NCBI GenBank assembly: GCA_946807835.1
Contig: OX327702.1
Span: 4,278,001 to 4,342,000, forward strand
Source of the DNA: Ailanthus altissimus
Taxonomy: Eukaryota; Streptophyta; Magnoliopsida; Sapindales; Simaroubaceae
Reading direction: 5' to 3'
DNA: 64,000 bases
This document shows positions 21,148-32,985 of the stretch, in pieces (position 1 is the first letter of the stretch; each line of letters begins with the position of its first letter). The notes under the pieces were generated by a model. It did no database searches and was not told the origin of the DNA. It worked only from the letters and a program-made list of their open reading frames with translations. Position numbers and translations under genes: made by a program.

Positions 21148-22033
21148 CCCACGTACCAACAGGATTGTTCAATCTCATGGGATCGGGGCTTCACTTTTCC
21201 ATCAACTTTCACCCACAAATGAATAGGTAGACCAATAGGGTGAATGCATTACTGGAGCTATACTTATGGCACTTTATGAGCGAAAATCAGTAGGATTAAG
21301 TCAACTTACTCGATGTGGCACAGTTCTCATACAACTTGCAGAAGAGTGAATTGACAAACCAAAGCCCATTCAAGCTAGCTATTGGCCAGCAACTTCTCAT
21401 GCCGCACGCGTTCGTATCCAATGATACAGGAAGGAGTCCCGTAGCTTACAAAGCTACAAAATCTTAGCAAGAGCAATTAGACAATGCGCGGGTATGTTTG
21501 ACAAGGCAACAAAACGGATGAAAAAATAGGTTAATGGCAAGTGGAGACATGTTGAGTACAGCTTATAAGACTTAGTGATGGTGAAAATTCTTTCGACGCA
21601 GTACAAGTTTACACGCTCACTTCATAAGGGTCTTGTTCGAAAATATGAAGGGTCATTTTCTATTGCCAAGAGGGTTAGTAATGTCTCATACAAGGTAGAG
21701 TTACCTTCGAGACTCGGCTACATCCAGTGTTTCACGCAAGCTGCCTAAAGTCATACCATAGTAATACAGAGGACATGGAGCGTGGGCCATAAACCAGGGC
21801 ACCATTAGGAGTTTTCACATCTTACTATAAGGAGGCTGAGGTTATCCTTGATGTAAGGATAGTATGGAGGAAAAATTGTCGTCCAAGTCATGAGTATCTT
21901 GTCAAGTGGAAAGAATTTTCTAATAGCGAAACAAGCTGGGAACCCAAGAATGCACTATAGCAGTTCGAGAACAAGGTACGCGAGTTCTAGCAAAGAGGTG
22001 ATGAGGGTGTCACGTGAATTTGGTAGGGGAGAA
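21148..22033 (+). pseudogene. Gypsy integrase C-terminal half with chromodomain, decayed
   Basis: Translation gives LFNLMGSGLHFS, NFHPQMNR, RVNALLELYLWHFMSENQ, DVAQFSYNLQKSELT, SPFKLAIGQQ, then a KMKK.RHVEY-like linker, and a chromodomain at about 21840-21970 with ILDVRIVWRKN, HEYLVKWKEFSNSETSWEP, aromatic cage Trp residues retained. The integrase N-terminus and two catalytic acids are missing. Stops break the frame. PPT-like GGTAGGGGAGAA ends at 22033. Confidence 0.87.
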
Positions 22034-22494
22034 TGTCATGGCCCAAGTGCTCTCAAGCATTTCCTCTAACACTTAGTGCACGACTAAGCCTGCTGGAGGC
22101 TACTTGGACCATAAAGCGCTACGTGAAGTAAAGCTTTAAGAAGGCCCGCTGTTTGGGATGGAGAAACAGGCTTAACCCGTAACTTATTAGGAACATAAAC
22201 CCTTATTTGGCAATGGGAATATTTCATAACATATTTTTCATCTTATATATACACTGTTATATCATTGTATAACAGCTTAGATCCTATTCGTTGATTATGT
22301 GGAGCTAATAATATAAAAGGGGGACACCTTCACTTATACAAAGCATTTCATAACTTATGTTTTCTCTTTAGCAATATAGAGAACATTTTCTTAAATAGTT
22401 TGTGTGCGTGTTTGTTCTCTTCTTTGTGTGGTTTTCTCGACTGCTTAGTGCACAATGTGTCTAAAGCCGCACGATTCTAAAAAAGCCCGTGACA
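22034..22494 (+). repeat. 3' LTR of gypsy element
   Basis: 461 bp, TGTCATGGCC...CCCGTGACA. It aligns with the 5' LTR and retains the AATATAAAAG box near 22308. Confidence 0.87.
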
Positions 22495-22550
22495 CAAGGT
22501 AGCCTTCATTAATCTAACCTCAAAAACTTGTCAATAATAAAATTTCTAAT

Positions 22551-23470
22551 TGTTGAAGGAATCGCTCTTCTCTCTGTGAGATTAGGATAAAACGAAAAAC
22601 TCTAATCAAGTTCAACCTTAAATTGTAACCTTTTTACATAGCGGAGTAACTTAGGTATTAAGAAAAAAATAGCAAAACTTCAAAGTAGATAATAAAGAGC
22701 ACAACACAATAACTTATGTGGTTCGACCAATTGCTTACGTCCACGGTGGATCCAAGGATCATAGCCTCTCTTATAAACTCTCTAGAACTTTTACAAGAAA
22801 AATCCAATAAAGAATCCTCAAAAGGATTTAATGTTTATGTATTCTTATTCTCCTACGAACAATAAACACCCAAATAACAGTTTCACCCTAATGCATACAA
22901 GCACTTAGTGTCTACCTAGTTCTTTGCTCTCTTAGAGTCTCTCTTAATGCTTATTTTAACTAAAGGGCTTACAATTATTTATATATGAGGGTTTTTGTGC
23001 CTACTAACCCTAATCCTTATTAAAGTAAGAGTCCACTTATTTTGGAAGTCTAAAAATTTTCAAAACTTAGAAATCCGAAACAAAAATGGACTCCACTTGC
23101 TCTGGCACCACGGCGTTGAGTCAATAGCGGCTAGCGCCGCGATGTTAGAAACCTGGTGCTACGATGCTGAGTTACTGATCTAGACGCCTTGCGACGTTCA
23201 GCCCTGGGCAGCACAGCACTCAGCCTAGTTATCAAATCGTACTTTTTTTCACTTCCTTCGCTTCTTCGAGTCCGTTTTTCTTCCCCTTCGTGTCCCACAC
23301 GCCCTAGACTTCCACATGTGTGTCACACACATTCTAAATTTCTTGTGACTCTTATATTTGATATTCTTCTCAATTCTTGCCTAAAAAGGATTATTGAATC
23401 ACCAAATCTCTAATAAACCCTTCCTTGATTCAAAATCTCCAAATAAAAAAACTTATGAATCCGATCCACA
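22551..23470 (-). repeat. 3' LTR of family F copia
   Basis: In + coordinates it begins TGTTGAAGGAATCGC and aligns with 24868 onward up to about 23090, after which this copy alone has a GC-rich block (about 23104-23215) with TAGCGCCGCGATG and related words. The right end is approximate. Confidence 0.65.
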
Positions 23471-23799
23471 CCAATACACTATCGCCTAGAGTAAAGTCCA
23501 GTTAAGTTTTCACCAAGAATTAACTTTTTACGGGCTAGTGACTTTGGTCTCCAAAGGCATTCGTGCACCTTGCATAGGGTATAAATGCACTTTTTCAACC
23601 CTCATCACCTTGGTGAGCACAATTTAGATGTTGCCTAATAGTCTACATTACCCTAACACCCTGTGTTATGCCACTTATGGCCATCTTCTTATGTACATAG
23701 AGCCCTCAATTGTGGTTCTCACCCTCAAACCTTATAGATCCTTTCTCTACCCTCAATTTTTCTTTTTCTGCTCTACCCAAATACCTCTTCTCATCTAGC

Positions 23800-24817
23800 T
23801 TGCCTAGGGATATCAAGTTCTTTCTCTAATTAGGAACTTGCCATAGACCATGTAAGTCTCTAGTTTTTCACCTTGAATCATCAGTCTTGTGTCACCAATT
23901 GCCATGATCATACAAGTTATGTCATTCTCTATTAGAGTTTTACCTCTTTTGGCTTTGTAGTTGGTAAACATCGATCTACCGAGATACATATCGATGCTAC
24001 ACTCCAAATTAAGTATCCATTTGTCAGCGTACTTTTCTCTTGAGGCTGTCAACGTGTCTACAACTTCAGTTTCTTCCCCAAGAGTACTGATTATAGTACA
24101 CCCTCTTTGGCCTTTTGATCTAGGACAATTTTTCATAAAGTCCATTTCCTTATTACAAAGGAAATAATTTTTGGATCTCCTCCTTAATTGGTTGCTCTTC
24201 TTCCCTTATGCAAGAAAGCTGCTCCACTCTCAAACTCAAATCTCTTTGTCAATTCTTTTGAGTACAATAATGTCTTGACGTCATTCATCATTAGAGACTC
24301 CTTATCATATAGCAGCATATCCACTAAGCTCTTAAAGCTCTTCGGCAACGAACTTAATAGGATTATGGCCTTATCTTCATCCTCATTTTTAATTCCCAAT
24401 TGCTCAAGACTTATGATGATCTTGTTGAACTCATCAATGTGAGCTCTCGATGAAGATCCCTCATGTATAGTTAACTGATGTAGTTTTTTTTCACAAGAAG
24501 TCTACTTACAAAAAACTTCTCCATGTGTAATATCTCGAGTCTCTTCCATAGCCTCAAAGTAGTTTTCTCATCACCAATTTCTCTTAATACTTTGTCATTC
24601 AACGTTAAGATTATAGTACTGTGAGCTTTTTTTGAATCGTGTCTCAATATTTCTACTCGGACTTTGAGGTTGTCATCCTTTTGCTAGTTAAGGATCTGGC
24701 TTTCTCCAAGGCTGAGTCTAGCCATTCCTTCACTAATAAATCCCTAACCTTCTTCCTCTAAAGATTGAAGTCATTCATTCCATTGAACTTTTCTATTTCT
24801 TACTTAATTGTAGCCAT
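23800..24817 (-). pseudogene. Copia gag and protease start, family F
   Basis: The gag starts at the ATG at 24817 (minus strand): MATIK, stop, EIEKFNGMNDF, matching the common MAT.FEIEKFNG.NDF start of copia gag. Then KEWLDSALEK (about 24735), IKNEDEDKAIILLSSLPKSF and DMLLYDKESL (24184-24399), a knuckle remnant MKNCPRSKG (about 24110-24140) and protease DKWILNLECSIDMY (about 24000), where WILDSGCTYHM is expected and the catalytic Asp is lost. Several stops. Confidence 0.82.
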
Positions 24818-24851
24818 AGTTAAAATACCCCTGATGTGTATTATCAAACCT

Positions 24852-24867
24852 GGCTCTGATACTAGTT
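24852..24867 (-). other. Primer-binding site of family F copia
   Basis: On the minus strand the LTR end is followed by AAACTAGTATCAGAGCCAGG, matching TGGTATCAGAGCCAGG, the initiator-Met-tRNA type, with one changed base. Confidence 0.8.
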
Positions 24868-25480
24868 TGTTGGAGGAATCACAATTTTTCCAGTGAGATT
24901 AGATTAAAGCAAAAAACTCTAACTAAGTTCAACCTTGAACCCTAACCTCTTTTAGAAGCAGAATAACCTAGGTATTAAGCAAAAATAGCGAGAATTCAAA
25001 GCAGATAATAAAGAGCACAACACAATCACTTCCGTGGTTCGGCCAATCACCTATGTTTACAGTGGATCTAAGGATCATAACCTTTCTTATTAACTCCCTA
25101 GAGATTTTACAATGAAAACACAATGAAAAACCCTCAAAAGGATCAAATGATTAGTGTACCCTTGTTCTCCCACAAACAATGAACACCCAAACAATGGTTC
25201 TACCCTATTGCACACAAACATTTAGTGTCTACCCAATTCTTCCCTCTCTTAGAATCTCTCTTAATGCTTAATTTTAACTAAACGGTTTACAATGGTTTAT
25301 ATAGGGGTTATTTTGTGCCTACTAACCCTAATCTTTATTGAAGTAAGAGTTCACTTATTTTTAAAGTCCAAAATTTTTCAAAATTCAAAAATCCAAAACA
25401 AAAACGGACTCTTAGCCATATTATCAACTCCGCGCTTTTTTCTTATTTCCTATTATCAGCCCACCCAAATTAGTATCTAA
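24868..25480 (-). repeat. 5' LTR of family F copia, truncated
   Basis: In + coordinates it begins TGTTGGAGGAATC and follows the other LTR to about 25408 (ACGGACTC), then departs from it. The GC-rich block of the sister LTR is absent here, so it was either deleted here or gained there. Confidence 0.65.
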
Positions 25481-25587
25481 CAAACATAATCAATAATAAA
25501 CATAATTCACAAATTAAGAACATAAAAAAATTATATATGCTAAAACAAATTAAACTTATTGTCCCCCCTAAAAACTCTCCCTCTTCC

Positions 25588-26335
25588 TGCCCTCAGGCCT
25601 GAAGGCCCAGAATTCAACCAAGGCAAGCCCAAGAGTAATGGCCAATGGGCCTAAACCCGACAAAATAATAGAATCAGTTTGGATTCGGGAAAATTAGTCG
25701 GCAAATGATAAAACTTGTTAGGAATTTGTTGACCCAAATGCGACTATGGCCGAGTAGGTACTGATTACATTCCACAACTTTGTTATAGGAGTCTCGCATC
25801 AATATCAAACCAGTAAGAGAGAGCCGTTCGAAATCTAACTTGATCCGACCAAAATAAGCCTCACTCAAACCAAAAACGCTAGTAGAGACGAACCCGAAGA
25901 ATATGCTTAATACATTAGAAGTGGCATCTGACATGGGGTAAGAACGGGGTTAGAAAATCTGTAAAAAAATATTCGGCGTGTGTCAGGGGGACAGTATGAA
26001 GATATTTGGTGTGTGTAAAAAGTATAGCAGGAAAAATTTGACACAATATAGAAATACTGTAGAAGAAAGCTAAAAAAAATTCCTTAAAGGCCATCACTAT
26101 TAAAGGAAAAAAAGGAAGATATGGAAGAGGATAATAAAAAAATCTCCTAAAAATAAAATGAGAAGAAAAAGGAAAAATGGTATCTCCAATCTCCAGAATA
26201 ACATCTAATTCATGTTTTGTCATATCCTTCAAGAGAGAAAACTCCCTTTATTTGACTAAAGTATCGAAGTATCTTCGTCGAAATCCACCCCAGTAAGACC
26301 ACATTTGAGCTTATGTTTATATTTTTATTGCAAGC
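25588..26335 (+). repeat. Probable Ty3/gypsy-type LTR fragment
   Basis: It may begin at TGCCCTCAGGCCTGAAGG. Near the end, ACTAAAGTATCGAAGTATCTTCG followed by CCACCCC resembles the U5 end of plant gypsy LTRs (GCATCGGAGTGTCTTTGCAGG). No partner LTR or coding region was found. Frames on either strand here look like chance. Confidence 0.4.
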
Positions 26336-29300
26336 CCCTCTCCACAGCTCGCGAAAAATAGAAAACTCAACCCCATACTTATTGATCCAGTCTAGACGAG
26401 ACCCAAATTCAATTCCTACTCAATAAATTTAAGATTCATTGATCCGAAAAACTACTTTTTTAAGTCAACACTTATAATAAAGTTAATTACACAATATTTA
26501 ATTCTCAACTAATTAATTTTAAAAGTAAATAAAATAAATTCATACCTCATAATTAATAAAATAAATATACACACATTAAAATTTTATTAAATATTTAAAT
26601 GGATATTATACTAAAAAATTTTAACTGCAAACGTCTTCACTTTAAAAAATGTGAGGCTATTTTTAAAAAAAAATTATATAAGATTATAATATTAATATTA
26701 TATCAAATTATATTATTAATATTATAATTATATTATATTATTAAAAAAATTTAAAAATAATATGTACAATTTTAAAATACATCTCACTCAAATTTTATTA
26801 TTAAAATTATTAAAAATAACATGTATAATTTTAAATATATCTTATTTTAAATATATTTTATTAAAATTAAAAAACTTTAAAAAAAAAATTAATTATTTTA
26901 ATATTTGCCAGACTTAATCTCCCAATCTAATCATGGAGGCATGTTTTTATGAGAGGGTGATTCCAACGAGGCAACCACTCCAACTGCAAAGATGTGAGGC
27001 TTTCTAAATCCAATAATTTATTTACTACACCATTTCTAATGAAAAAAAAAATTGTTGTCAAATAACTTCATGTGATAGTTACTATCCTTGTTAACTCTCA
27101 TTTTTTTCTCTTTCCTCACACTATACCGCATAAAGAAAAGCAAATATTTATTATTTAAATGTAAAAATAAAAAAAAATACTTATTTAAATGATTCAATGA
27201 TAAAAAATTTGTAATGCATTCCTCCATTTAAATAAAAATCCTAAAGATAAGCAAGAAATTTTTGTTTTTAATATAAGGCTTTTAGAATAAAGAAGTAAAC
27301 TTCAGTTAAAAAGAAATGTGAAAACACATCATTCAGATTTTTAGAGCAACAAAACAAATTACAAATACAACGGTGTTAGTGCGTTTATAAAACGACGATG
27401 TTTGGATACAAATACCCATTGATTTTATGTCCTTATACAGCGATGTCTTCATTAATTCATTGATTTTAGGAGACATGATCATTATATTAAATATTTTCTC
27501 ATCACTGTTTTTTTGTTTTTTTGGAATTAAATGATTACTTTTGGAGAGAAAACAATTTTAAGACTTCACCATATGAAAAAGAGAGAAAAAGAAGTTATCT
27601 ATGTTTTAATATTTAAAAAAAAAAGTGAAAGAGAGAAAAATTGTTACATGGGATTAATAAATAATTTTGAAAATTTCAGAATTGTGTAATTTAAAATAAT
27701 TATTATATTTTAAAAAAGATTGTAAAGAAAAAAATTGTGGATTCAAATAACTCTCACCTTTTAATATGTAGGCTTGGAAATCTTTTACCTTATTGGTAAA
27801 AAAATTGAATCTAATACATTATTTATGTAAATTTGATGAAAAGAGTAAGAAATGTTTTTTTTATGTAAAAAATTTGCATCAGTATATTTAGAAAATACGT
27901 TTATATTAAATATACATTCATTTTTTTAAAAAAAATTACATCCAGCACTCACAAATTATATAAAATATTAAAAAAATAAATTAAACTCGACTGATTCATT
28001 AAATGAATAATTTTATATTTTTTAAATAATATTTCAAATATTTATTTATGCCTTAATGATCAATTAAAGTGGCCAAGAAATATTAATCGAGGAGAAACTA
28101 TTTATTTGAAGATTCAATCTTATAGTCATTGTATCAAGATTTTAAATGAGAATTTTTTTTATACATATTTATAACACACATATATATATTTGTACTCAAG
28201 TAAAAGGAGAATCAAACTTCCAATTTAATGATCAATGATGAGTTTTGATGTGCTAACCAATTCTTAACCTTAAGATTTCAAATGAGAATATACAAGTTGA
28301 AATTTAAGAAAACATATAACTTAATCCAATTGAAATTATTTTTTTAAAAAAAAAGCTTAATTATACTTCTTTCCTCTCTATAATAGATCCCTCTGAATTG
28401 CGTCATCAATTACTCCTTAACAATCATTCATTCCCACTTTTCTTCGGAGGCATCCAATGAGAATCATTCCACTTTCTTACAAATAATAAATAAATAAATA
28501 AATATTATAATCATTCCCGTGTTTAGTAGAAAATACTTTAAAATTTGTCTAAGCTAAATTTTTATATAAAATTAAGAAATTATAACTTTAGTCTCTATAT
28601 TTATATTTATAGTATTTATAAAAATTTTGACATTTTATAAATTATCAATTGCGTTTTCTATAAACAAAAATAGTCATTTTTTATAAAAAAAAAAATAAGT
28701 ATTTTGATCTCTAATTTTATAAATATATAGTAACTTAGTCCTAATTCTTATAGAGACATTTTTAATAATTTTTTATTATCATTTTCATATGTAAATAATT
28801 ATTATTTTTGTCCTTATAAAAATTAAAAAGTAAGAACTAAATTAATATAAATTTATTAAATTAGAGTTTTAAATGACATTTTCTCCTTCAGTAATGAAAA
28901 TAATATCAAAAGTATATTTTAAGATGAAAATGATAGTAAAAAAGCCCACAAAAGATGTAATTGAAAATTTTTTAAATATTAAAGACTAAATGAATAATTT
29001 AATAACAAAATGAATTAAATTATTAATTTCCTTATAAAATTTTTAAAACATGGTCAGAGAGTTAGTGGAATTTTTTGTTTTCTTTATTGGGATGAAATTT
29101 TCAGTTTAGTTATCCAACTGAAACTTGTTCAGCAACATTATCATAAACTATTATTGAAAAAAAGGAAAGGGTATATGGAATTTGGATTGAGAGAGCATCT
29201 GTCATTTCCTTGTACTCGAATTTTTTCTATTTCTTTAATCGCTATTTATTTCTTCTTTTTTTGTTTTTTATTATGATATATATTTAGTGCCAGTGGCATC

Positions 29301-30040
29301 TCATTTGGCAAGAATGCTTTTTTATTGCAAATTGTATTTACAAAGAATCATAGGGGACAGATGTCAGAATTTTCTTTAGGAAATTATTCAAGTTTTAAAA
29401 AACCCACAATAATTTATTAATTTAAAAATCTCATAAAATCTCTTAAAGTCAGATATTTAATCTCGTAAATTCATTTTTAAAAAATTATTAGTGTGAAATT
29501 TAACTAACTATGGTGAAAACACGTGTTTTGTAAAAAGAATGAACACGTTTTTTGATATATGCTACTATTTTTATATATAAAATAATTGTTAGATTATAAA
29601 ATTTGTATTGTATAATTTAATATGTTTTAAATTTTATTACATTTTATCTTTTTAATAATTATTAAAATTATAAATTTATATTTTTTATCTTATTTTAATT
29701 TTTAAGGTTAAATTTAAATTTTGAGGTATTTATTTTATAAAGAAATTATTTTATTCATATATATTAAATTAATTTAAGCTATTTCTTAAAAAATAAAAAA
29801 TAAAACCCCTAATTACAAGGGTTCAATTTCACCTAAACTCCTTAACTCTCAACTTCTTTTTCTATTAGAATTTGGACTCCTGCTTTCAAAATTGGGGTTT
29901 TGACTTTTGAGTCTGATTTGCTTTTCTAGCTCTACTACCAAGGTTACCTCTCTCGGGACCTATTGTGCACAATTGAGCGTCGCGAGTTGCAATTAGTGAT
30001 GATAAAAAAGTTCAAATTTAAATTTAAATTTGAAAAAATT
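26336..30040. other. Very A+T-rich intergenic sequence
   Basis: I see no gene, LTR pair or conserved domain in these 3.7 kb. It holds long A or T runs, ATTATATTAATATTAT-type low-complexity DNA (26640-26760), a TAAA microsatellite near 28483-28503, and (28600-28990) phrases such as TTAGTCTCTATATTTA and AACTTAGTCCTAATT common in old non-autonomous plant repeats. Those could be MITE remnants, but I could not define ends. Confidence 0.5.
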
Positions 30041-30049
30041 TAGAATTCA

Positions 30050-30990
30050 GCTCGGCCGAATTTGATCTTGATTCGATTTTTTATAAAAATTAAATTTTAA
30101 AATTTTAAAATTAATTCTTAATCTTTGATATATATTAATCTAATATTTTTTAACAAAATAAATGTTTCAAAAATTTAAATTTAACCTAAAAAATTAAAAA
30201 AAAAAAGTTATAATAAGAATAAAAAAATATATTTTAAACTATAAATAGATATTATACATATATGTGTCACTTATATAAACTATACATATTAAACTATAAA
30301 TATAAATTCTATAAGACAAATTATAAATACAAAATATAAATTATACAATATAAATTTAATAATTATTTTATGAAATAAATACTCTAAAAATTTAAAATTT
30401 ACCAAAACAACCAAAAAAATTTTAAAAAAATAAACTTAACTCAAATCCAGTCCGGTCCGAAAAACCTGGGCTAAACCTGGGTTCTAAGTTCGGAAAAAAA
30501 ATTCTGATCTGAATTGAGCAAAACTCGAATTCAACAAAATTTGAGTTTTTTGGAGTTTTAGACTCGGCCCAGATACGGCCTGGATCCATTTTTTTAAAAT
30601 TTTTTTAATTTAAAAAAATTAAATTAATTCCTAATCTTTGATATATATTAATCTAACAAATGTTTTACAAAATAAATGTTCCAAAAATTTAAATTTAACC
30701 TAAAATTTTTTTTAAAAAAAATTGTAACAAAGATAAAAATATATTTTAAAATATAAATGCATATTATATGTATATGTGTCACTTATACAAATTATACATA
30801 TTAAATTAAAAATATAAATTATAAATACAAATTTAATAATTATTTTACAAAATAACTACCACAAACATTTAAAATTAATCAAAACAATAAAAAAAATTAA
30901 AATAAAATAATACTAAAAATGAGCTTAACCTAAATCCATCCCGACCCAGCTAGGATGTAAGTCTGAACCTAGGCCAACTTTAAAAAATCC
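30050..30990. repeat. Diverged tandem duplication, unit about 512 bp
   Basis: The block from TTAATC.TTGATATATATTAATC (30119 and 30631) through AAATGTT.CAAAAATTTAAATTTAAC, TATGTGTCACTTATA and TTTAATAATTATTTTA occurs twice with about 512 bp offset. Each copy ends with a G+C-richer segment (CAAATCCAGTCCGGTCCG; TAAATCCATCCCGACCCAG). No coding potential. Confidence 0.85.
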
Positions 30991-31009
30991 AAGCTAAATC
31001 TGAGTTTTG

Positions 31010-31265
31010 AGTCCAAATTGCAATTCATCTTCTCAGGGTCCATGGAGCATTGTGTGGCTTCCAAGGTTTCTCTCATTACTAATTACTCTGCCGAGACTAC
31101 AAAACATTATTTGCCTTCTGTGGTGTCCTGAGTTACTAACTATTTTACCAACTTACTCAATTTACGTTCCAAAGTATTTGGGCAACTATTCACTCTTTTG
31201 GGATCTATAAAGCACTATTTGCCTTTCGAGGTGCTTTGAGTTACTATTTATATTACTAGTGTAAA
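31010..31265. repeat. Degenerate 55-63-bp repeat cluster, part 1
   Basis: Units resembling AGCACTATTTGCCTTC.AGGTGTCCTGAGTTACTA start near 31040, 31103 and 31211. The same unit recurs at 32830-32985. A 67-codon open frame across it is made of the repeats and shows no homology I recognise. Confidence 0.65.
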
Positions 31266-31800
31266 GTACGTGTCCTCAACAAAAGGCATCTAGCCTTCGG
31301 TTTATTTTGTTTAAATGTAACGTGTGTTTGGCCGTGCTAAGTCGGAAGAAATTACACCACACGGCTCCTGTTTCATACAAAATGCAAGCCAGTTGGATGT
31401 TATATCAAGCATATAAATGACATGTAGATAAGTGCTTCATCATGCACTTATTGACCTTGGCCATCCGGCTTCCCACAATTAGTCACTGGCGCGGCCAACT
31501 TTGTAATAAATAAAAGCAAATATTTCATTTTTGATTCATTCTGAACAAATAAAAAAAAAAAGGAGTGAATTAGGAGAGAGAAAGAAAGAGGAAAAAAAAA
31601 AGAAAAAGAACCGAAAGAAAATAAGAATAAATAAAAAGGCAAATATAAAAAATAAATTTAAATAATTAAATTTATACTCGGTGATTCAATGAGTAACAAT
31701 TTTATAATATTAAAATATTTATATTTTAATATTTATAATACATATTAATAATAAATGATACATTTTTACGCCTTATATTATAAGAAGAGTACTGATAGTT
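31266..31800. other. Unassigned sequence between repeat clusters
   Basis: It includes GGCATCTAGCCTTCGG, CCACACGGCTCCTG and a TATAAATGACATG box (about 31411), which would suit an LTR promoter, followed by an A/G-rich tract (31550-31640). No element could be closed. Confidence 0.35.
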
Positions 31801-31822
31801 GGTAGAGCTAAGGATCCAAAAT

Positions 31823-31876
31823 TAGCTTAAGATAAGCGCATTTTTAAACTAGCTTAAGATAAGCGCATTTTTGTGA
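31823..31876. repeat. Two tandem 27-bp repeats
   Basis: TAGCTTAAGATAAGCGCATT plus TTT occurs at 31823 and at 31850, identical over 23 bp. Confidence 0.9.
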
Positions 31877-32829
31877 ACGGATAATTATATATATTTTATA
31901 TATTTTTAATATTATAGTTTATATTTTAATTACATGTTATCATATTTATTTATGATTTATTTTAAATAGATAAAAATTTATGCTGCTTAGTATATTCAGA
32001 AATATTTTAGAATTTATTATAGTATAACTTATGATTACGTTCAGTATAGAAATATTTATTTTAGAATAATTATACTTTCATGATATTATATAGTAGTAGT
32101 TTTTAAACCGCCATATGTGTACTCTCCCTTTTAGTATAGTTGCTCTGCGTATGCATTAGACCAGTTTATTTGCTCTATTCAAATGATGTAGCATTCCATC
32201 GAGTTAAACTAGTTCAAATCCGTCGCTCTGCCTATGCGTAAGTTACTCCACCATGTTAAACTAACTTTTCTTTAAATACAAATTTTGTGTAATTTTTAGT
32301 ATACATTTGGTACATGTTTCTAGAGTTATGTTATATATATTTAGCTTCATAATATGTTTTATTACAACTTATATTTTTCAGTACATATTTTCATGATTAT
32401 TTTATATTACGAATTTTTACGCACATTATTTATAGTATTATTTATTATTAAATTATTATTATAAGCTATTATTTATAGTATATATAAAGTATATAATATT
32501 TTTATATTATGTTCACTCACTGAGTCATAAAATCACCATTTTTTTATTTTTCTTATTTTTTCTCCAGATTGCTACACGGATGTCGTGCAATGTGATTTTT
32601 ACTTCACATTTAGAGGTCTGGCTATTACACGCATAATTATATTAGTGTCACAGTCTATATATTTGTATATCTTTATGTATATTTATGTACACGTGAACAC
32701 TTTTGTTGGGACACATAGCCTTATTTTATGTGATGTAATGAGTATAACCATTTTAATTCTATATTATTACATAATTCATCTCGACTACCAAAAAGAGCTT
32801 GAGTCGAATCATGTCAACTAGAGTCTGCG
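31877..32829. repeat. Possible gypsy LTR fragment
   Basis: TTATGTTCACTCACTGAGTC followed by ATAAAATCACC and a T-rich stretch (32507-32560) resembles the region of Del/Tekay-type gypsy LTRs around their polyadenylation site. Start, end and partner were not found. The frame at 32585-32821 does not look coding. Confidence 0.35.
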
Positions 32830-32985
32830 AAGCACTTGCCTTCTAAGTGTTTCGAATTATTATTCACTCTATCGAGGTCAATAGAGCACTATTTATCTTT
32901 TAGGTGTCTTGAATTACTATTCATTCTCCCAAAGCCCATGAAGCATTATTTTCTTTCTAAAGTGTCCTAGATTGCTATACAAGTA
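32830..32985. repeat. Degenerate 55-bp repeat cluster, part 2
   Basis: Three units near 32830, 32884 and 32940 read AGCACTTGCCTTCTAAGTGT, AGCACTATTTATCTTTTAGG and AGCATTATTTTCTTTCTAAA, each followed by a GAATTACTATTCA-like part. Same family as 31010-31265. Confidence 0.7.

Larger units (their letters stand above)
17953..22494 (+). mobile_element. Ty3/gypsy chromovirus deletion derivative (gag joined to integrase C-terminus and chromodomain)
   Basis: LTRs at 17953-18379 and 22034-22494 bound a primer site, a decayed gag and, directly after it, the C-terminal half of integrase with a chromodomain. Protease, RT, RNase H and the integrase N-terminus are absent. Flanking CAAG occurs on both sides (17949-17952 and 22495-22498), a 4-bp match that may be a shortened 5-bp duplication. 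Without the solo LTR inserted at 19652 the interior is only about 2.2 kb. Chromodomains in the integrase tail place it in the chromoviruses. Confidence 0.88.
22551..25480 (-). mobile_element. Ty1/copia deletion derivative, family F
   Basis: Two related LTRs (22551 to about 23470 and 24868 to about 25480) face each other in the same orientation around gag plus the start of protease. Integrase, RT and RNase H are missing. A reversed primer site (CTAGTATCAGAGC on the minus strand) lies next to the right LTR, which fixes the direction. LTR blocks such as GTGGTTCG(A/G)CCAAT and GTGGATC.AAGGATCATA recur in family D (47379-63687), so F and D are related. Confidence 0.78.

Noticed and set aside
17949..22498. 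5-bp target duplication for the gypsy element.
   Set aside because: Only 4 bp (CAAG) match; the fifth base differs on both sides, so I report it as a 4-bp match only.
26640..26760. Extended ATTATATTAATATTAT inverted-repeat-like DNA as a matrix attachment region or origin.
   Set aside because: Low-complexity A+T sequence forms such patterns by chance; nothing specific supports a function.
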